NCBI RefSeq assembly: GCF_002994745.2
Contig: NC_037089.1
Location: forward strand, 83,724,347 to 83,788,346
Origin: Rosa chinensis
Lineage: Eukaryota > Streptophyta > Magnoliopsida > Rosales > Rosaceae
Direction: 5' to 3'
Length of the DNA stretch: 64,000 nucleotides
Shown here: positions 54,654 through 64,000 of the stretch, piece by piece
How positions within the stretch are numbered: position 1 is the first letter of the stretch
How the letters are laid out: each line of letters begins with the position of its first letter
Notes under the pieces: generated by a model
Database searches by the model: none
The model's input: only the letters and a program-made list of their open reading frames with translations
What the model was told of the DNA's origin: nothing
Position numbers and translations under genes: made by a program

Positions 54654-55002
54654 AATAGTCTTTTCTGTTTTCCAATAAAACGGCAAATGTGCCTTAGTCA
54701 AATAACAATTGTATTGACTCTTTCTTATGTGGCGTACTCAATGAAGTATGATGTCTAGGCAAGTAATTGAGATCATGGTACTTAAGCGAGCCTCGCTCCA
54801 CCAACATCTCTATACTTACCTGGTCATATTTTATTGAAATTACCAAACGGATTGAGCAATTACAATTTGTATAAAGTTTGATTTTATATTGGAATAAACT
54901 TTGGAAACTTTGATGTAATCATTGACTATTTTCCCTATTAATAAAGTATCGCATTATCAATGTCATTGACATGTGTTAATATTCCGAACTTTATTTTTCA
55001 GT
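54654..55002 (+). promoter_or_regulatory. Gag-pol spacer of element 3
   Basis: 349 bp without a frame. It contains the conserved block (54779-54850) with AGCGAGCCTCGCT and CCACCAACATCTCT, an AATAAA signal (54940-54945) and the acceptor TTATTTTTCAG (ending 55001), one base before the pol ATG. Confidence 0.65.
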
Positions 55003-58000
55003 ATGTCTCCGGGAGAATTGGAATGCCTTCTAGATAGTGGCACCACACATACTATATTACGACATAGGCAATTATTCTTATGGATGACGCCTAGTCAATC
55101 TTCAGTGACCACGATGGCAGGACCATCTAAATTGATTCATGGTCGTGGACCAGCTCAATTTCTATTGCCGAATGGCACAAATATTAATGTCGCCGAAGCT
55201 TTATATGCTCCAAGGGCTGGAAGAACCCTATTAAGTTTTAAAGATATAAGAGCCAATGATCTTCATGTGAAAACACATTGTGAGAATGGACAAGAGTTCC
55301 TTTACATCACCTCTAATAACTACGGAAATACACGAGTATTAGAGAAACTCATGTGTCGCTCTAGTGGATTGTACGCAACCACTATTAGAGTCATTGAATC
55401 CAACCATGTCATGAATGAAAATTTATGGGATTCCGACACATACAGGCTTTGGCACGACCGTTTGGGACACCCAGGTCGTGATATGATGATCCGTATATTA
55501 AAAACTTCACACGGACATCCATTCTTTAAAACAAAGAGGAATACGAACCAAAAAGAGGTTCAAAGAATTACTTCTAAAGCATATCATTCGTTTTGCAAAG
55601 CTTGCTCTTTAGCAAAAGTAGGATCGAGACCATCCTATGCAAAAGACATTAAAGAAAATATACCATTCTTGCAAAGAATACAAGGTGATATCTGTGGACC
55701 TATCCATCCAACTTGCGGACCATTTAGATATTTTATGGTGTTGGTTGATGCATCGACACGTTGGTCACATGTCGTGCTCTTATCCACAAGAAATGCTGCA
55801 TTTGCTAAACTCCTAGCACAAATCATTAAGTTAAGGGCTCACCACCCTGATCATCCTATTAAGTCAATTCGTCTTGACAATGCTGGGGAGTTTACATCAA
55901 AAACTTTTGATGATTATTGCATGTCCATTGGGATCGAGGTTGAACACCCTGTCCCTCATGTACATACCCAAAATGGTCTCGCAGAAGCTGCCATTAAAAG
56001 ACTTCAAATGGTTGCTAGGGCATTGGTTATGCGCACCAATCTCCCTATTTCTGCTTGGGGCTATGCAATATTACATGCAGCTGTGCTTATTCGTCTAAGG
56101 CCCACTGCCACCCAACCTTTTTCTGCATCCCAGATGGTGACTGGGTATGAGCCTAATGTCTCACATTTACGCATATTTGGGTGTGCAGTCTATGTGCCAA
56201 TTGCGCCACCACAGCGCACTAAAATGGGTCCTCAAAGACGATTAGGCCTTTATGTTGGCTATGACTCTCCAACCATAATCCGCTACATAGAACCCTTGAC
56301 AGGTGATCTATTTACCGCTAGATTTGCGGATTGTCACTTTGATGAGACAGTCTTCCCGTCTTTAGGGGGAGACATGAACATAACTAATGTTCAACAAAAA
56401 GGACAAGAATTGTCGTGGTTTGTCCCCACTTTGTCTCATCTTGATCCCCGAACTGCACAATCTGAAAAAGAAGTGCAGAGAATTCTCGATCTTCAGAACG
56501 TAGCAGAATCGATGCCTGATGCGTTTTCTGATATCGCTAAAGTGACAAGATCACACATACCTGCTGCAAATACACCTGCAAGGATTGATGTCCCTAAAAG
56601 ACATAATGCCGTCTCAAAAATACATGAGAATGGCGCCAACGTTCCCTCTATGGGTGACACATTGGCTAGGCCCACGGCTCCTGCCAGGAAGCGCGGGAGA
56701 CCTATAGGTTCGATGGATTCTCGCCCAAGAAAGAAGGCGAATTTGGCACAAAATAATAATCCATTAATCATAGATATGAATAATCCATCCCACGAGAATA
56801 TTCCGGATTATGGTTATGTCCAAGAGACACCATTGGGGGACGCTCCAATGTCAGAACCAACTCCAGAGAATAGAGAAATCTCCATAAATTACAATAATGT
56901 ATATGAGATGATGGATAGAAATTCTATGGCAATTGATGATGCGTTTGCATATCATGTTGCAAAAGGAATCATAGAATATGATGATATCGAACCTCGCTCT
57001 GTTGAAGAATGTCAACGAAGAGCGGATTGGCCTAAATGGAAAAATGCGATCCAGACTGAATTGGATTCACTAACAAAGAGACAGGTATTTGGGCCTATAA
57101 TGCTGACACCACCAAATATAAAGCCTGTTGGCCATAAATGGGTCTTTGTTAGAAAACGTAATGAGAAAAATGAGGTGATGAGATATAAAGCCCGCCTCGT
57201 GGCGCAAGGTTTCTCACAACGCCCTGGAATCGACTACGAGGAGACATACTCTCCCGTAATGGACATTATAACGTTCCGCTACCTTGTCAGTTTGGTAGTT
57301 TCCGAAAAACTTGACATGCAGCTTATGGATGTAATTACAGCATATCTCTATGGGGATCTAGATTCAGAGATATATATGAAGGTTCCTGATGGACTTCAAT
57401 TACCAAAATCAAGTGGCTCTAAACCACGGAGCGCGTTTTCAATAAAATTAAGACGCTCACTATATGGATTGAAACAATCCGGACGGATGTGGTATAACCG
57501 TCTAAGTGACTACTTGATTGGAAAGGGATATATTAACAATGAAATATGCCCTTGCGTGTTCATTAAAAGAACAAGTTCCGGATTTGCAATTGTAGCAGTT
57601 TATGTCGATGACATGAACCTAATTGGAACTCTAGATGAGTTAAAGGAAACTGCTAAATATTTGGAATCCGAGTTTGAGATGAAAGATCTTGGGAAAACAC
57701 GGTTTTGCCTCGGAATAGAACTCGAGCACCGTAGTGATGGGATTATGATCCATCAGTCAGCATATACTCAAAAATTACTAAGGCGCTTTAATGAAGATAA
57801 AGCAAAGCCTGTAAGTACTCCCATGATCGGCCGAAGTCTTGAGCCCACAAAAGATCCGTTTCGTCCAAAGGATGAGGACGAAGAATTATTAGAGGCTGAA
57901 GTACCCTATCTAAGTGCGATAGGCGCATTATTGTATTTAGCACAATGCACAAGACCAGATATCTCATTCGCAGTGAACTTGTTAGCTCGACATAGTTCTG

Positions 58001-58725
58001 CGCCAACACGCCGCCATTGGATTGGCATAAAGACAATCTTTCGATACTTAAAAGGTACGATTGATATGGGCTTGTTTTATCCCTACAGAGAGAAAATAAA
58101 AGACGGAAGATTGGGATCAGACCCTATGAGGCAAAAAGCCACCTTCCGTAATACAGACGTCGGCAACACCATCCATGGTGACCGACGTTCTCCTCCTCCC
58201 CTCCATCAAAATAAAAATAATGTTTTGATGGGCTTTGCTGATGCAGGGTATCTCTCTGACCCTCATAAAGGTCGCTCCCAAACAGGTTATGTCTTTACCA
58301 TGGGAAGCACGGCGATATCTTGGAGATCTACAAAACAGACACTTGTCGCTACTTCCTCAAATCATGCAGAGATTATTGCTCTACATGAAGCTGTGCGTGA
58401 ATGCATATGGCTAAGGTCTATAAATAGACACATTCGAGGAACTTGTGGTTTGAAGTTAACCACAGATAAACCTACATGCATTTACGAAGATAATGCAGCT
58501 TGTATTGAGCAAATGAAATTAGGTTTTATCAAGGGTGACAATACTAAACATATATCACCGAAATTCTTCTACAATCAGCAACAGCAAACACTTCTAAACA
58601 TTGAAGTAAATCAAATCCGATCAGAGGATAATGTAGCGGACTTATTTACTAAGTCGTTACCAAAAACCCCTTTCGAGAAACATGTGAAGAGTATCGGATT
58701 AAGAAGATTATCCGAACTCTCATGA
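55003..58725 (+). CDS. pol: Copia pol polyprotein, element 3
   Basis: 1240 residues from MSPGELECLLDSG; the frame stays open 10 codons upstream, but that part would lie in the spacer before the acceptor. Protease LLDSGTTHTI is at residues 9-18. Integrase follows (HDRLGHPGRDMM, FCKACSLAK, GDICGPI, IRLDNAGEF, GLAEAAIKRL) with its complete C-terminal part including FADCHFDETVFPSLGG. Reverse transcriptase has YVDD at residues 867-870 (57601-57612). RNase H has GFADAGYLSDP, SNHAEIIALHEA and YEDNAAC. This is the most complete copy in the window and a plausible source of enzymes for element 2. Confidence 0.94.
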   Translation: MSPGELECLLDSGTTHTILRHRQLFLWMTPSQSSVTTMAGPSKLIHGRGPAQFLLPNGTNINVAEALYAPRAGRTLLSFKDIRANDLHVKTHCENGQEFLYITSNNYGNTRVLEKLMCRSSGLYATTIRVIESNHVMNENLWDSDTYRLWHDRLGHPGRDMMIRILKTSHGHPFFKTKRNTNQKEVQRITSKAYHSFCKACSLAKVGSRPSYAKDIKENIPFLQRIQGDICGPIHPTCGPFRYFMVLVDASTRWSHVVLLSTRNAAFAKLLAQIIKLRAHHPDHPIKSIRLDNAGEFTSKTFDDYCMSIGIEVEHPVPHVHTQNGLAEAAIKRLQMVARALVMRTNLPISAWGYAILHAAVLIRLRPTATQPFSASQMVTGYEPNVSHLRIFGCAVYVPIAPPQRTKMGPQRRLGLYVGYDSPTIIRYIEPLTGDLFTARFADCHFDETVFPSLGGDMNITNVQQKGQELSWFVPTLSHLDPRTAQSEKEVQRILDLQNVAESMPDAFSDIAKVTRSHIPAANTPARIDVPKRHNAVSKIHENGANVPSMGDTLARPTAPARKRGRPIGSMDSRPRKKANLAQNNNPLIIDMNNPSHENIPDYGYVQETPLGDAPMSEPTPENREISINYNNVYEMMDRNSMAIDDAFAYHVAKGIIEYDDIEPRSVEECQRRADWPKWKNAIQTELDSLTKRQVFGPIMLTPPNIKPVGHKWVFVRKRNEKNEVMRYKARLVAQGFSQRPGIDYEETYSPVMDIITFRYLVSLVVSEKLDMQLMDVITAYLYGDLDSEIYMKVPDGLQLPKSSGSKPRSAFSIKLRRSLYGLKQSGRMWYNRLSDYLIGKGYINNEICPCVFIKRTSSGFAIVAVYVDDMNLIGTLDELKETAKYLESEFEMKDLGKTRFCLGIELEHRSDGIMIHQSAYTQKLLRRFNEDKAKPVSTPMIGRSLEPTKDPFRPKDEDEELLEAEVPYLSAIGALLYLAQCTRPDISFAVNLLARHSSAPTRRHWIGIKTIFRYLKGTIDMGLFYPYREKIKDGRLGSDPMRQKATFRNTDVGNTIHGDRRSPPPLHQNKNNVLMGFADAGYLSDPHKGRSQTGYVFTMGSTAISWRSTKQTLVATSSNHAEIIALHEAVRECIWLRSINRHIRGTCGLKLTTDKPTCIYEDNAACIEQMKLGFIKGDNTKHISPKFFYNQQQQTLLNIEVNQIRSEDNVADLFTKSLPKTPFEKHVKSIGLRRLSELS

Positions 58726-58920
58726 TCTTCAGGGGGAGTCTAAATCAGGGGGAGTATCTAGAAACAAACTCCACACTCAATGCGCATTGCACTCTTTTTC
58801 TCCTTCGACCAAGGTTGTTTTTTCCCACAGGGTTTTATTACTTGGCAAGGTTTTTAACGAGGCAATTTCGAAGCGCACGGCTTAGACAAATACTATCAAC
58901 ATGAAATATCCAAGGGGGAG

Positions 58921-59246
58921 TGTTGTAGTATATATGAAACATGTTGTATTGTTCATAGTATAAAATGTCTATGTCATGTATAAGATAGGTATTTTAGGTA
59001 TAATGATTTGTGAGTCAATCTTTATGCCAATGGGGAACAAGTGTGGCAATCATCATCATCACAACCACAATGTGAAGCTGCAAATGAAGAAGCCACAAGG
59101 AGAGGCTACAATTGAAGATGCCATCAAGTTGTATCATTATTTACTTCAAAATGTATCCCTATAAATACCTCCTTTGAATGAAATGAAAGACACACTTAAT
59201 CTCTATTATCTCTCTCTCTCTCTGTCAATTTACTTATCCTTAAACA
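58921..59246 (+). repeat. 3' LTR of Copia element 3
   Basis: 326 bp, identical by eye to 52080-52405 and preceded by AAGGGGGAG. Confidence 0.95.
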
Positions 59247-59955
59247 AATACCCTCTTTTCCAAGCTCTCCCAATTCTTGTATAGAACTCTTCAGCTTTGC
59301 TAAATGCCGTCAAGTCCTCAATGATGTCCTTCTTCTTCTCTGGCTCCATAGCTAGTGTCTGAAATGTTGCTGGGTGCTCAAAAACCACATGGCTCCAGTG
59401 TGACCCATTATTAGTATAAAGCTTCCTTTGCCTGTTCCTCACTTTGATAGCATTACCCTCTTTCAAAACATGAGCCAAGTAAGGCCCAATTATGAGATCC
59501 CTCTTTCTTTTGTGAAAAGTGAGCTTGTAGTACCTTTTCTCATCATTAACTGGGATGTAAGAAAATGTCTGAGATTTTGATATGTTCTTACCAGAAGCCC
59601 ACCAGACTTGGACTCCTTTAAACTCATCAGCAACTTCTTCATGGTCATCCATGCTCAGAACAAGAGACTGGTTGTTCTTGATATCACCCTTGAGCCGCTT
59701 AGCTTGCGTTGAAGACTTGGAGCTCAAGTAGTTCTCAATGGCGGAATAGGCCTCACTGCGCATCAGACGCTCTCCTGTCAACTCATTGAAGGTAATTTGG
59801 ATGTAAGGATAGACATAACCCACCAATCTCTGTGAGTATTTTTCGATGTGGTTTCGAACTTGGTAAGGAAAAAATTGTTGAAAGATTGTCCACACAAACA
59901 CCAAGGCACCTATTGTGGAACCTAGATGAGCAAACATGTCTGCTGGAGCATACAT
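59247..59955 (-). pseudogene. AAA-ATPase gene, 5' part (split by Copia element 3)
   Basis: This is the N-terminal half, starting MYAPADMFAHLGSTIGALVF. A membrane-anchor segment (residues about 10-30, GSTIGALVFVWTIFQQFFPY) is followed by the AAA-associated region (YIQITFNELTGERLMRSEAY, DEKRYYKLTFHKRKRDLIIG, EHPATFQTLAMEPEKKKDII). The frame runs into the LTR at WKRGYL, immediately before Walker A. With 51362-52079 the ancestral protein would be about 475 residues, normal for the family. Being split by 7.2 kb, the gene cannot make the full ATPase. Confidence 0.9.
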
Positions 59956-61108
59956 GCTTCAACTTTGAGTCGTCAGTGCTTGCGTGTTTTTGTTTAGAAT
60001 GGGGTGTGTTGCAGTTTTGTGAATGTTTAGGTGAAAGTTCTATTGTTTTGTAGGAAAAAGGGAGAGGGTGAGTCGGTGTGGGTTGTTTTTGTGTGAATAC
60101 AATAAGCACTCTGGTGTAGAATTGACTGGTGGATTTGTCTACATGCTTTAGGGTCGGCAAAGGCTATGTGGACTCCTTTGGTTGCAAATTGGGTCAAGTA
60201 AACCAACTGTAAATTACTAGGAAACTCCCTGGAAAGGTACTGAAAATTATGAGGACCATGACATCATATCCTAATGATGTCATAATCTTTCATTTCAACA
60301 TCATGCACATTCTTTCTTGAACTCTTCTTCTCCTTACTGAATGATACAGGTTCCTCCACAGATTCACTCTTCTATGGTCTTAGGGAATCCAATACAATAT
60401 GGGCACATGTGTATTCCAGATTTCACCAGACTATAAATTGAGGAAATGGTGGATTGCTCAGTTTTGCTTAATAGACATCCCACCCTTATCACTGTCACTG
60501 TATTTAACTATTTATAAATGCATGTGATGATCATACTGGTGTGCATGCGTTTATTAAAAAAGTGAATTACTGCCAAGCTGATTTGTCCTTAATTTGAGCT
60601 AGCAGCAATAATAGTACTTTTGCTCATTGACTGCAGGACAGATGGAGATAATTCACCAAAACATAAAGAGAGGGATAGATGGAGATTGAATAATTGAAAG
60701 TGAACGTGGGTTTCCCTATCCTTGTGGTCATTCATGGTAAGCTCTCTAGCCTCTAGAGATTCCCCATTCTGAAATCATAGGCTCTAATAATACTAAAACC
60801 CTGTAGCTTGCTTTGTGGACTTAATTTCCTATCTAACTAGCCCTGTAGGGTTAAAAGTTGCTTAAACTATGAAGCTTTTGCATTCTACCTCTGCATTTCA
60901 TATAAAAGTTTTTCAATTTTTACTGGCACTAGAGACCTAGAGTGAATCCATGCAACATAAAATTTTAATCAGAGAAACAAAAACATAAAAATGATCATTG
61001 CTATGAAAAATGTTAAACAACTCCATTACATGATTCTTATTAAACATTGGAAAAGACACAGTGATCAGGATGGATAATGGAACAGGAGGTTGTAGTTATG
61101 CAGATAAT
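59956..61108. other. Intergenic of the AAA-ATPase tandem array, unit 1
   Basis: No coding signal. Several segments align with 62820-63860: GAATGGGGT.TGTTGCA, TTTAGGTGAA, AGAATTGA.TGGTGGAT.TGTCT, ATGTGATGATCAT, GATGGAGATTGA and CATTCATGGTAAGCTCTC. The array therefore arose by duplication of units of about 3 kb that included flanking DNA. Confidence 0.55.
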
Positions 61109-62695
61109 TCAACTCTTTTCCTCATTTTCAATTACTCCATTTTCTTTCACATCTTGTTTAGCTGATATTCCGATACATTTCTCTTCATCTTTAGCAGACT
61201 CCTCTGTTTTCTCTGCCTTCAATTTTGCTTATTTCTTTGTGTTCACTTTTGCATCCTTAACTGCCTTCTTGCTTGCTTCTTCCTCAGCCTTCACTCTTGC
61301 CTCCTCCTTTGCAATCTCTAGAGCTTCAATCAATTTCTTCAAACAAGAGATTTAGGCATCCTCTACATTAGATTTAGGCATCAAGTTCTCTGCCACATCA
61401 GCTGGAGTCATGTTGGTCTCCCCCAACAAAGGTTCAATGCTTCCGAACAATTCATGTGAATCTAAATTCAAGTAGTTCCTTGCAAGCACTTTGAATGCTT
61501 CATAGCAACATTAAGACAATTTGATATGCTTGTCCATCCTTCCTCTCCTTATCAGTGCAGGATCAAGTTTCTCCACATAATTAGTGGTAAACACAATGAT
61601 TCTTTCACCCCCGCAAGCTGCCCAAATACCATCAATGAAGTTCAATAGCCCAGACAAAGTAACCTGGCTTTCTTTGCTTTCTTCTCCTTCCCTAATTTTA
61701 CGAGTTGGATCCTTTTTTTCTTTATGTTCTTCATCGTTTTCCTTCTTCTTCTTTCGTTGGCTCGTAAGATCAAGTGAGCAATCAATGTCCTCGATCACAT
61801 AATAGCCTTACTTGGTGTGTCAATCAGCAACTTCCTCAGATCAGTGTTGCTCTTCACTGTCGTCAACTCAAGATCATAAACATCATAGTTCATGAGGTTA
61901 GACATGGCAGCAATCATGGTGGACTTACCAGTGCCTGGTGGCCCATACAGAAGATAACCTCGCTTCCAAGGTTTCCCGATTTTTGCATAGTACTCCTTCC
62001 CGTTGCTGAACTCCATGAGGTCATTGATGATTTCCTCTTTCTTTTTTGGCTCCATTGCTATGCTCTCAAATGTTGCTGGGTGATCAAAGGCTGCAGAGCT
62101 CCATTTCCTCGTTTTGTATCCAGAAGCAGGATTGTTAATGTAAAGCTTCCATTGCCTATGACTCACTGCTATTGCCTTCCCTTCTTTTCTCACATGGTCA
62201 AGATAAGACCCCGTGATTATGTCCCTGTGGCGTCTATGGAATGTGAGCTTATAACGTCTCTTCTCATCAGACTGAGTATAGAAAGGAAATGATGAAGATT
62301 GCCTAGGTGCGCTTTTCCTGGAAGCCCACCAGAGCTTAATGCCTTGGAATTCATCAGTCACCTCTTCATTGTCATCCATGACAAGCACTAGAGACTTGCT
62401 ACCCTTGACTTCTCTTGCTTTGAGCCGTTTTGCTTCTGTAGACGACTTGGTGCTGAGGTAGCTTTGGATGGCTGTGAACACTTCACTGCGCTTGTGCAAC
62501 TCGCCGGCATATTCATCAAAGGAAATTTGGATGAGGGTACACATAGCCAAACCATTTTAAGGTATATCTTTGAATATGGCTCCGAAGTTGATAGGGAAAG
62601 TATCGGTGAAACATGGCATAAGCAAACATCATACTTGCCAGCACTGAGCCCAGTGAGCCCAGTTGAGGCCACAACCACATTTCTCTCATCATCAT
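61109..62695 (-). pseudogene. AAA-ATPase paralogue, multiply disrupted
   Basis: The protein begins MMMREMWLWPQLGSLGSVLA with a membrane anchor and keeps Walker A (LYGPPGTGKSTMIAAMSN) and the GRMDKHIKLS region. Lesions on the minus strand: a 2-base loss near 62538 (after GYVYP), a 1-base loss near 61798 inside Walker B (the frame breaks between SKAI and IEDIDCS), a stop at about 61515 after HIKLS, a stop at about 61352 after EDA, and a stop at about 61230 in the Lys/Glu-rich tail. The order of domains matches the split gene at 51362-59955. Several independent breaks show it has been non-functional for some time. Confidence 0.88.
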
Positions 62696-63868
62696 CCTCT
62701 TGAGCGTAGTTGGTTTGCTTTTACAACAATCAAGATACTTATATATAGAGTTTGGGGGCCTTTCTAATACAGACTTAATAAGGACTTCATTAAGCATACA
62801 TGCTCAGGCTTTGCCCCTGTTTGTGTTTTGTTCAGAATGGGGTATGTTGCATTTTGTTTATGTTTAGGTGAATGTTATATTAGTATAAAACTATAAATGA
62901 TCAAAGAGGGTGAGTGTGCATTGGTGTATGATGTGTCTATGTGAATACATTATCCATTCTGGTCTAGAATTGAGTGGTGGATGTGTCTCTTTGCTCATTG
63001 TCTCCTTGCTCAAGGCCGGCCAAGAATATGCTTTCAACATGGGTTAGTAAACCACGGCAAACCACTCAGAAATTCTCGACCATAAACCTAATTTATTAGT
63101 ACCCTGACATCATATACCAATGATGTCATAATATTTCCTTCAACATGCATCATTCACATTCCTTTACTTCATCTTCTCCTTGCTTAAACAATATCTTTCC
63201 ACCCTTATCAAATCACTGTATATGGTTGCAATTTTGCATGTGATGATCATGAAGTTACTGCAAGATAACGTAATATAATTATGTCAATTTTCACTTATTC
63301 TGATTGAGAAAGTATAATCATTTTAGTGATATGTTTTCCTCATTGGCTGCAGGATGTGATTATAGACCAAAATAAAATGGATATATAGATGGAGATTGAC
63401 TGTGAACCAGTGAAGGTGACAGCTTTTCTAAAGAAGTCCTGGGGGTCATTCACTCATTCATGGTAAGCTCTCTTGCTCTAGAGATTTCCCAATCTTGAAA
63501 AGATAGGCTTGTGGATTTAAACCCTGCTACTGCTAGTTAAATAGTAATATGGCCTGGCTGAAACTTGCTTTATCTCTTCAGATTCCCAATTTAATCATTC
63601 CATATATATGGTTGAGTTGTTGAATGATGAAGCTTTTGCACTGTTACTTCAGCTTTGCATAGTAAGATTATAAATAATTTTTAGGTTTCAATTGGCATTA
63701 CAATGGTTCCGTGAAACATGAATTTTTTATTTCCTTAAAACTCATAAAAATGATCATTAATTGCTAAGCAAAATGTAAAAACTTCTAAATAATTCTTATT
63801 GCACACTACTTTAACCCCCAGTTCTAGTTATGAAGAATTCCAGATTGTTTGTGTCTCTTTCCACATCT
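62696..63868. other. Intergenic of the AAA-ATPase tandem array, unit 2
   Basis: This is the counterpart of 59956-61108, with the shared segments listed there. No gene is seen. Confidence 0.5.
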
Positions 63869-64000
63869 TCAATGGATGTCTCCATCTTCTTTCCCATCTT
63901 GTTTGGCTGATGTTCCATTACATAATTTACACTTCACTTCTTCTTTAACAGACTCAACCTTTTCCTTCTCTTCTTTCTCTGCCTTCAATTTTGCTTCTTC
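63869..64000 (-). CDS. AAA-ATPase, third tandem copy (C-terminal end only)
   Basis: 43 codons and a TGA stop on the minus strand read a Lys/Glu-rich tail (EEAKLKAEKEEKEKVESVKE, then KCKLCNGTSAKQDG). The tail matches the broken tail of the copy at 61109 (KCIGISAKQD). The rest lies beyond the window. No stop interrupts the visible part, so this copy may be intact. Confidence 0.65.
   Translation of the reverse strand, partial: EEAKLKAEKEEKEKVESVKEEVKCKLCNGTSAKQDGKEDGDIH

Larger units (their letters stand above)
52080..59246 (+). mobile_element. Copia element 3, complete (7.2 kb), in an AAA-ATPase exon
   Basis: 326-bp LTRs at 52080-52405 and 58921-59246 look identical by eye. AATAC is duplicated at 52075-52079 and 59247-59251. 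Order: 5' LTR, primer site CGTTATCAGCACG (52406-52418), tandem-repeat leader, probable intron, gag, spacer, pol, conserved 3' block, purine tract AAGGGGGAG (58912-58920), 3' LTR. Gag and pol are open, so the copy may be competent. It lies antisense to the gene it interrupts. LTR length and sequence differ from elements 1 and 2, but coding regions are close to element 2. Confidence 0.96.

Noticed and set aside
58976..59164. His-rich 62-codon frame in the LTR of element 3 (also at 52135-52323)
   Set aside because: It is LTR sequence upstream of the TATA box and occurs in both LTRs. The His run comes from CATCATCATCATCAC.

Overview
This is a stretch of plant nuclear DNA built mostly of transposable elements, with a few genes and gene remnants between them. 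The signs are plant-type Ty1/Copia and Ty3-like LTR elements, initiator-tRNA-Met primer sites (TGGTATCAGAGC), a Helitron, a hAT element, LINE tails, intron-containing gene pieces and an AAA-ATPase family typical of land plants. A pair of microRNA hairpins resembling miR3627, known from apple and grape, makes a rosid plausible, perhaps a member of the Rosaceae such as rose, strawberry or apple. No species can be named from the sequence alone.

Layout. Positions 1-5300 hold a LINE-like 3' end, a miniature LTR element (TRIM) and, directly beside it, a Copia-type element that kept only gag; a 509-bp solo LTR is nested in that element. Positions 5870-6290 hold two microRNA precursor hairpins behind a TATA box. 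A 2.4-kb non-autonomous hAT element (7507-9870) and a 318-bp Helitron (9947-10264) follow, then a two-exon gene fragment (about 11570-12000) and a 5'-truncated LINE with a perfect target duplication (14941-15261). From about 15.5 to 27.4 kb lies an old decayed element that carries a long series of short stem-loops. It is split by a young 9.1-kb LTR element (17239-26314) whose 2.48-kb LTRs are almost identical but whose interior has no gag or pol. Positions 27.7-29.8 kb may be an old LTR, and 30.5-31.9 kb holds exons of an unidentified gene.

The right half contains three Copia elements of one lineage: element 1 (32386-39596, minus), element 2 (42209-49149, minus) and element 3 (52080-59246, plus). 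Each has matching LTRs and a perfect 5-bp target duplication. Elements 1 and 3 have complete gag and pol; element 2 has lost about 69 codons at the end of integrase. All three share an unusual layout: a tandem-repeat 5' leader, a probable leader intron carrying three stem-loops, separate gag and pol frames, and a gag-pol spacer with an AATAAA signal and a 3' splice site just before the pol ATG. A RING-H2 gene (40233-41059), probably frameshifted, sits between elements 1 and 2, and a remnant of a second copy sits at 50240.

The last 13 kb is a tandem array of AAA-ATPase genes on the minus strand. The first is cut in two by element 3 at its Walker A motif, the second is a pseudogene with several lesions, and only the C-terminal end of the third lies in the window. 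The most unusual observations are the stem-loop array, in which stems vary in a compensated way around a near-constant loop, and the shared leader and spacer architecture of the three Copia elements.
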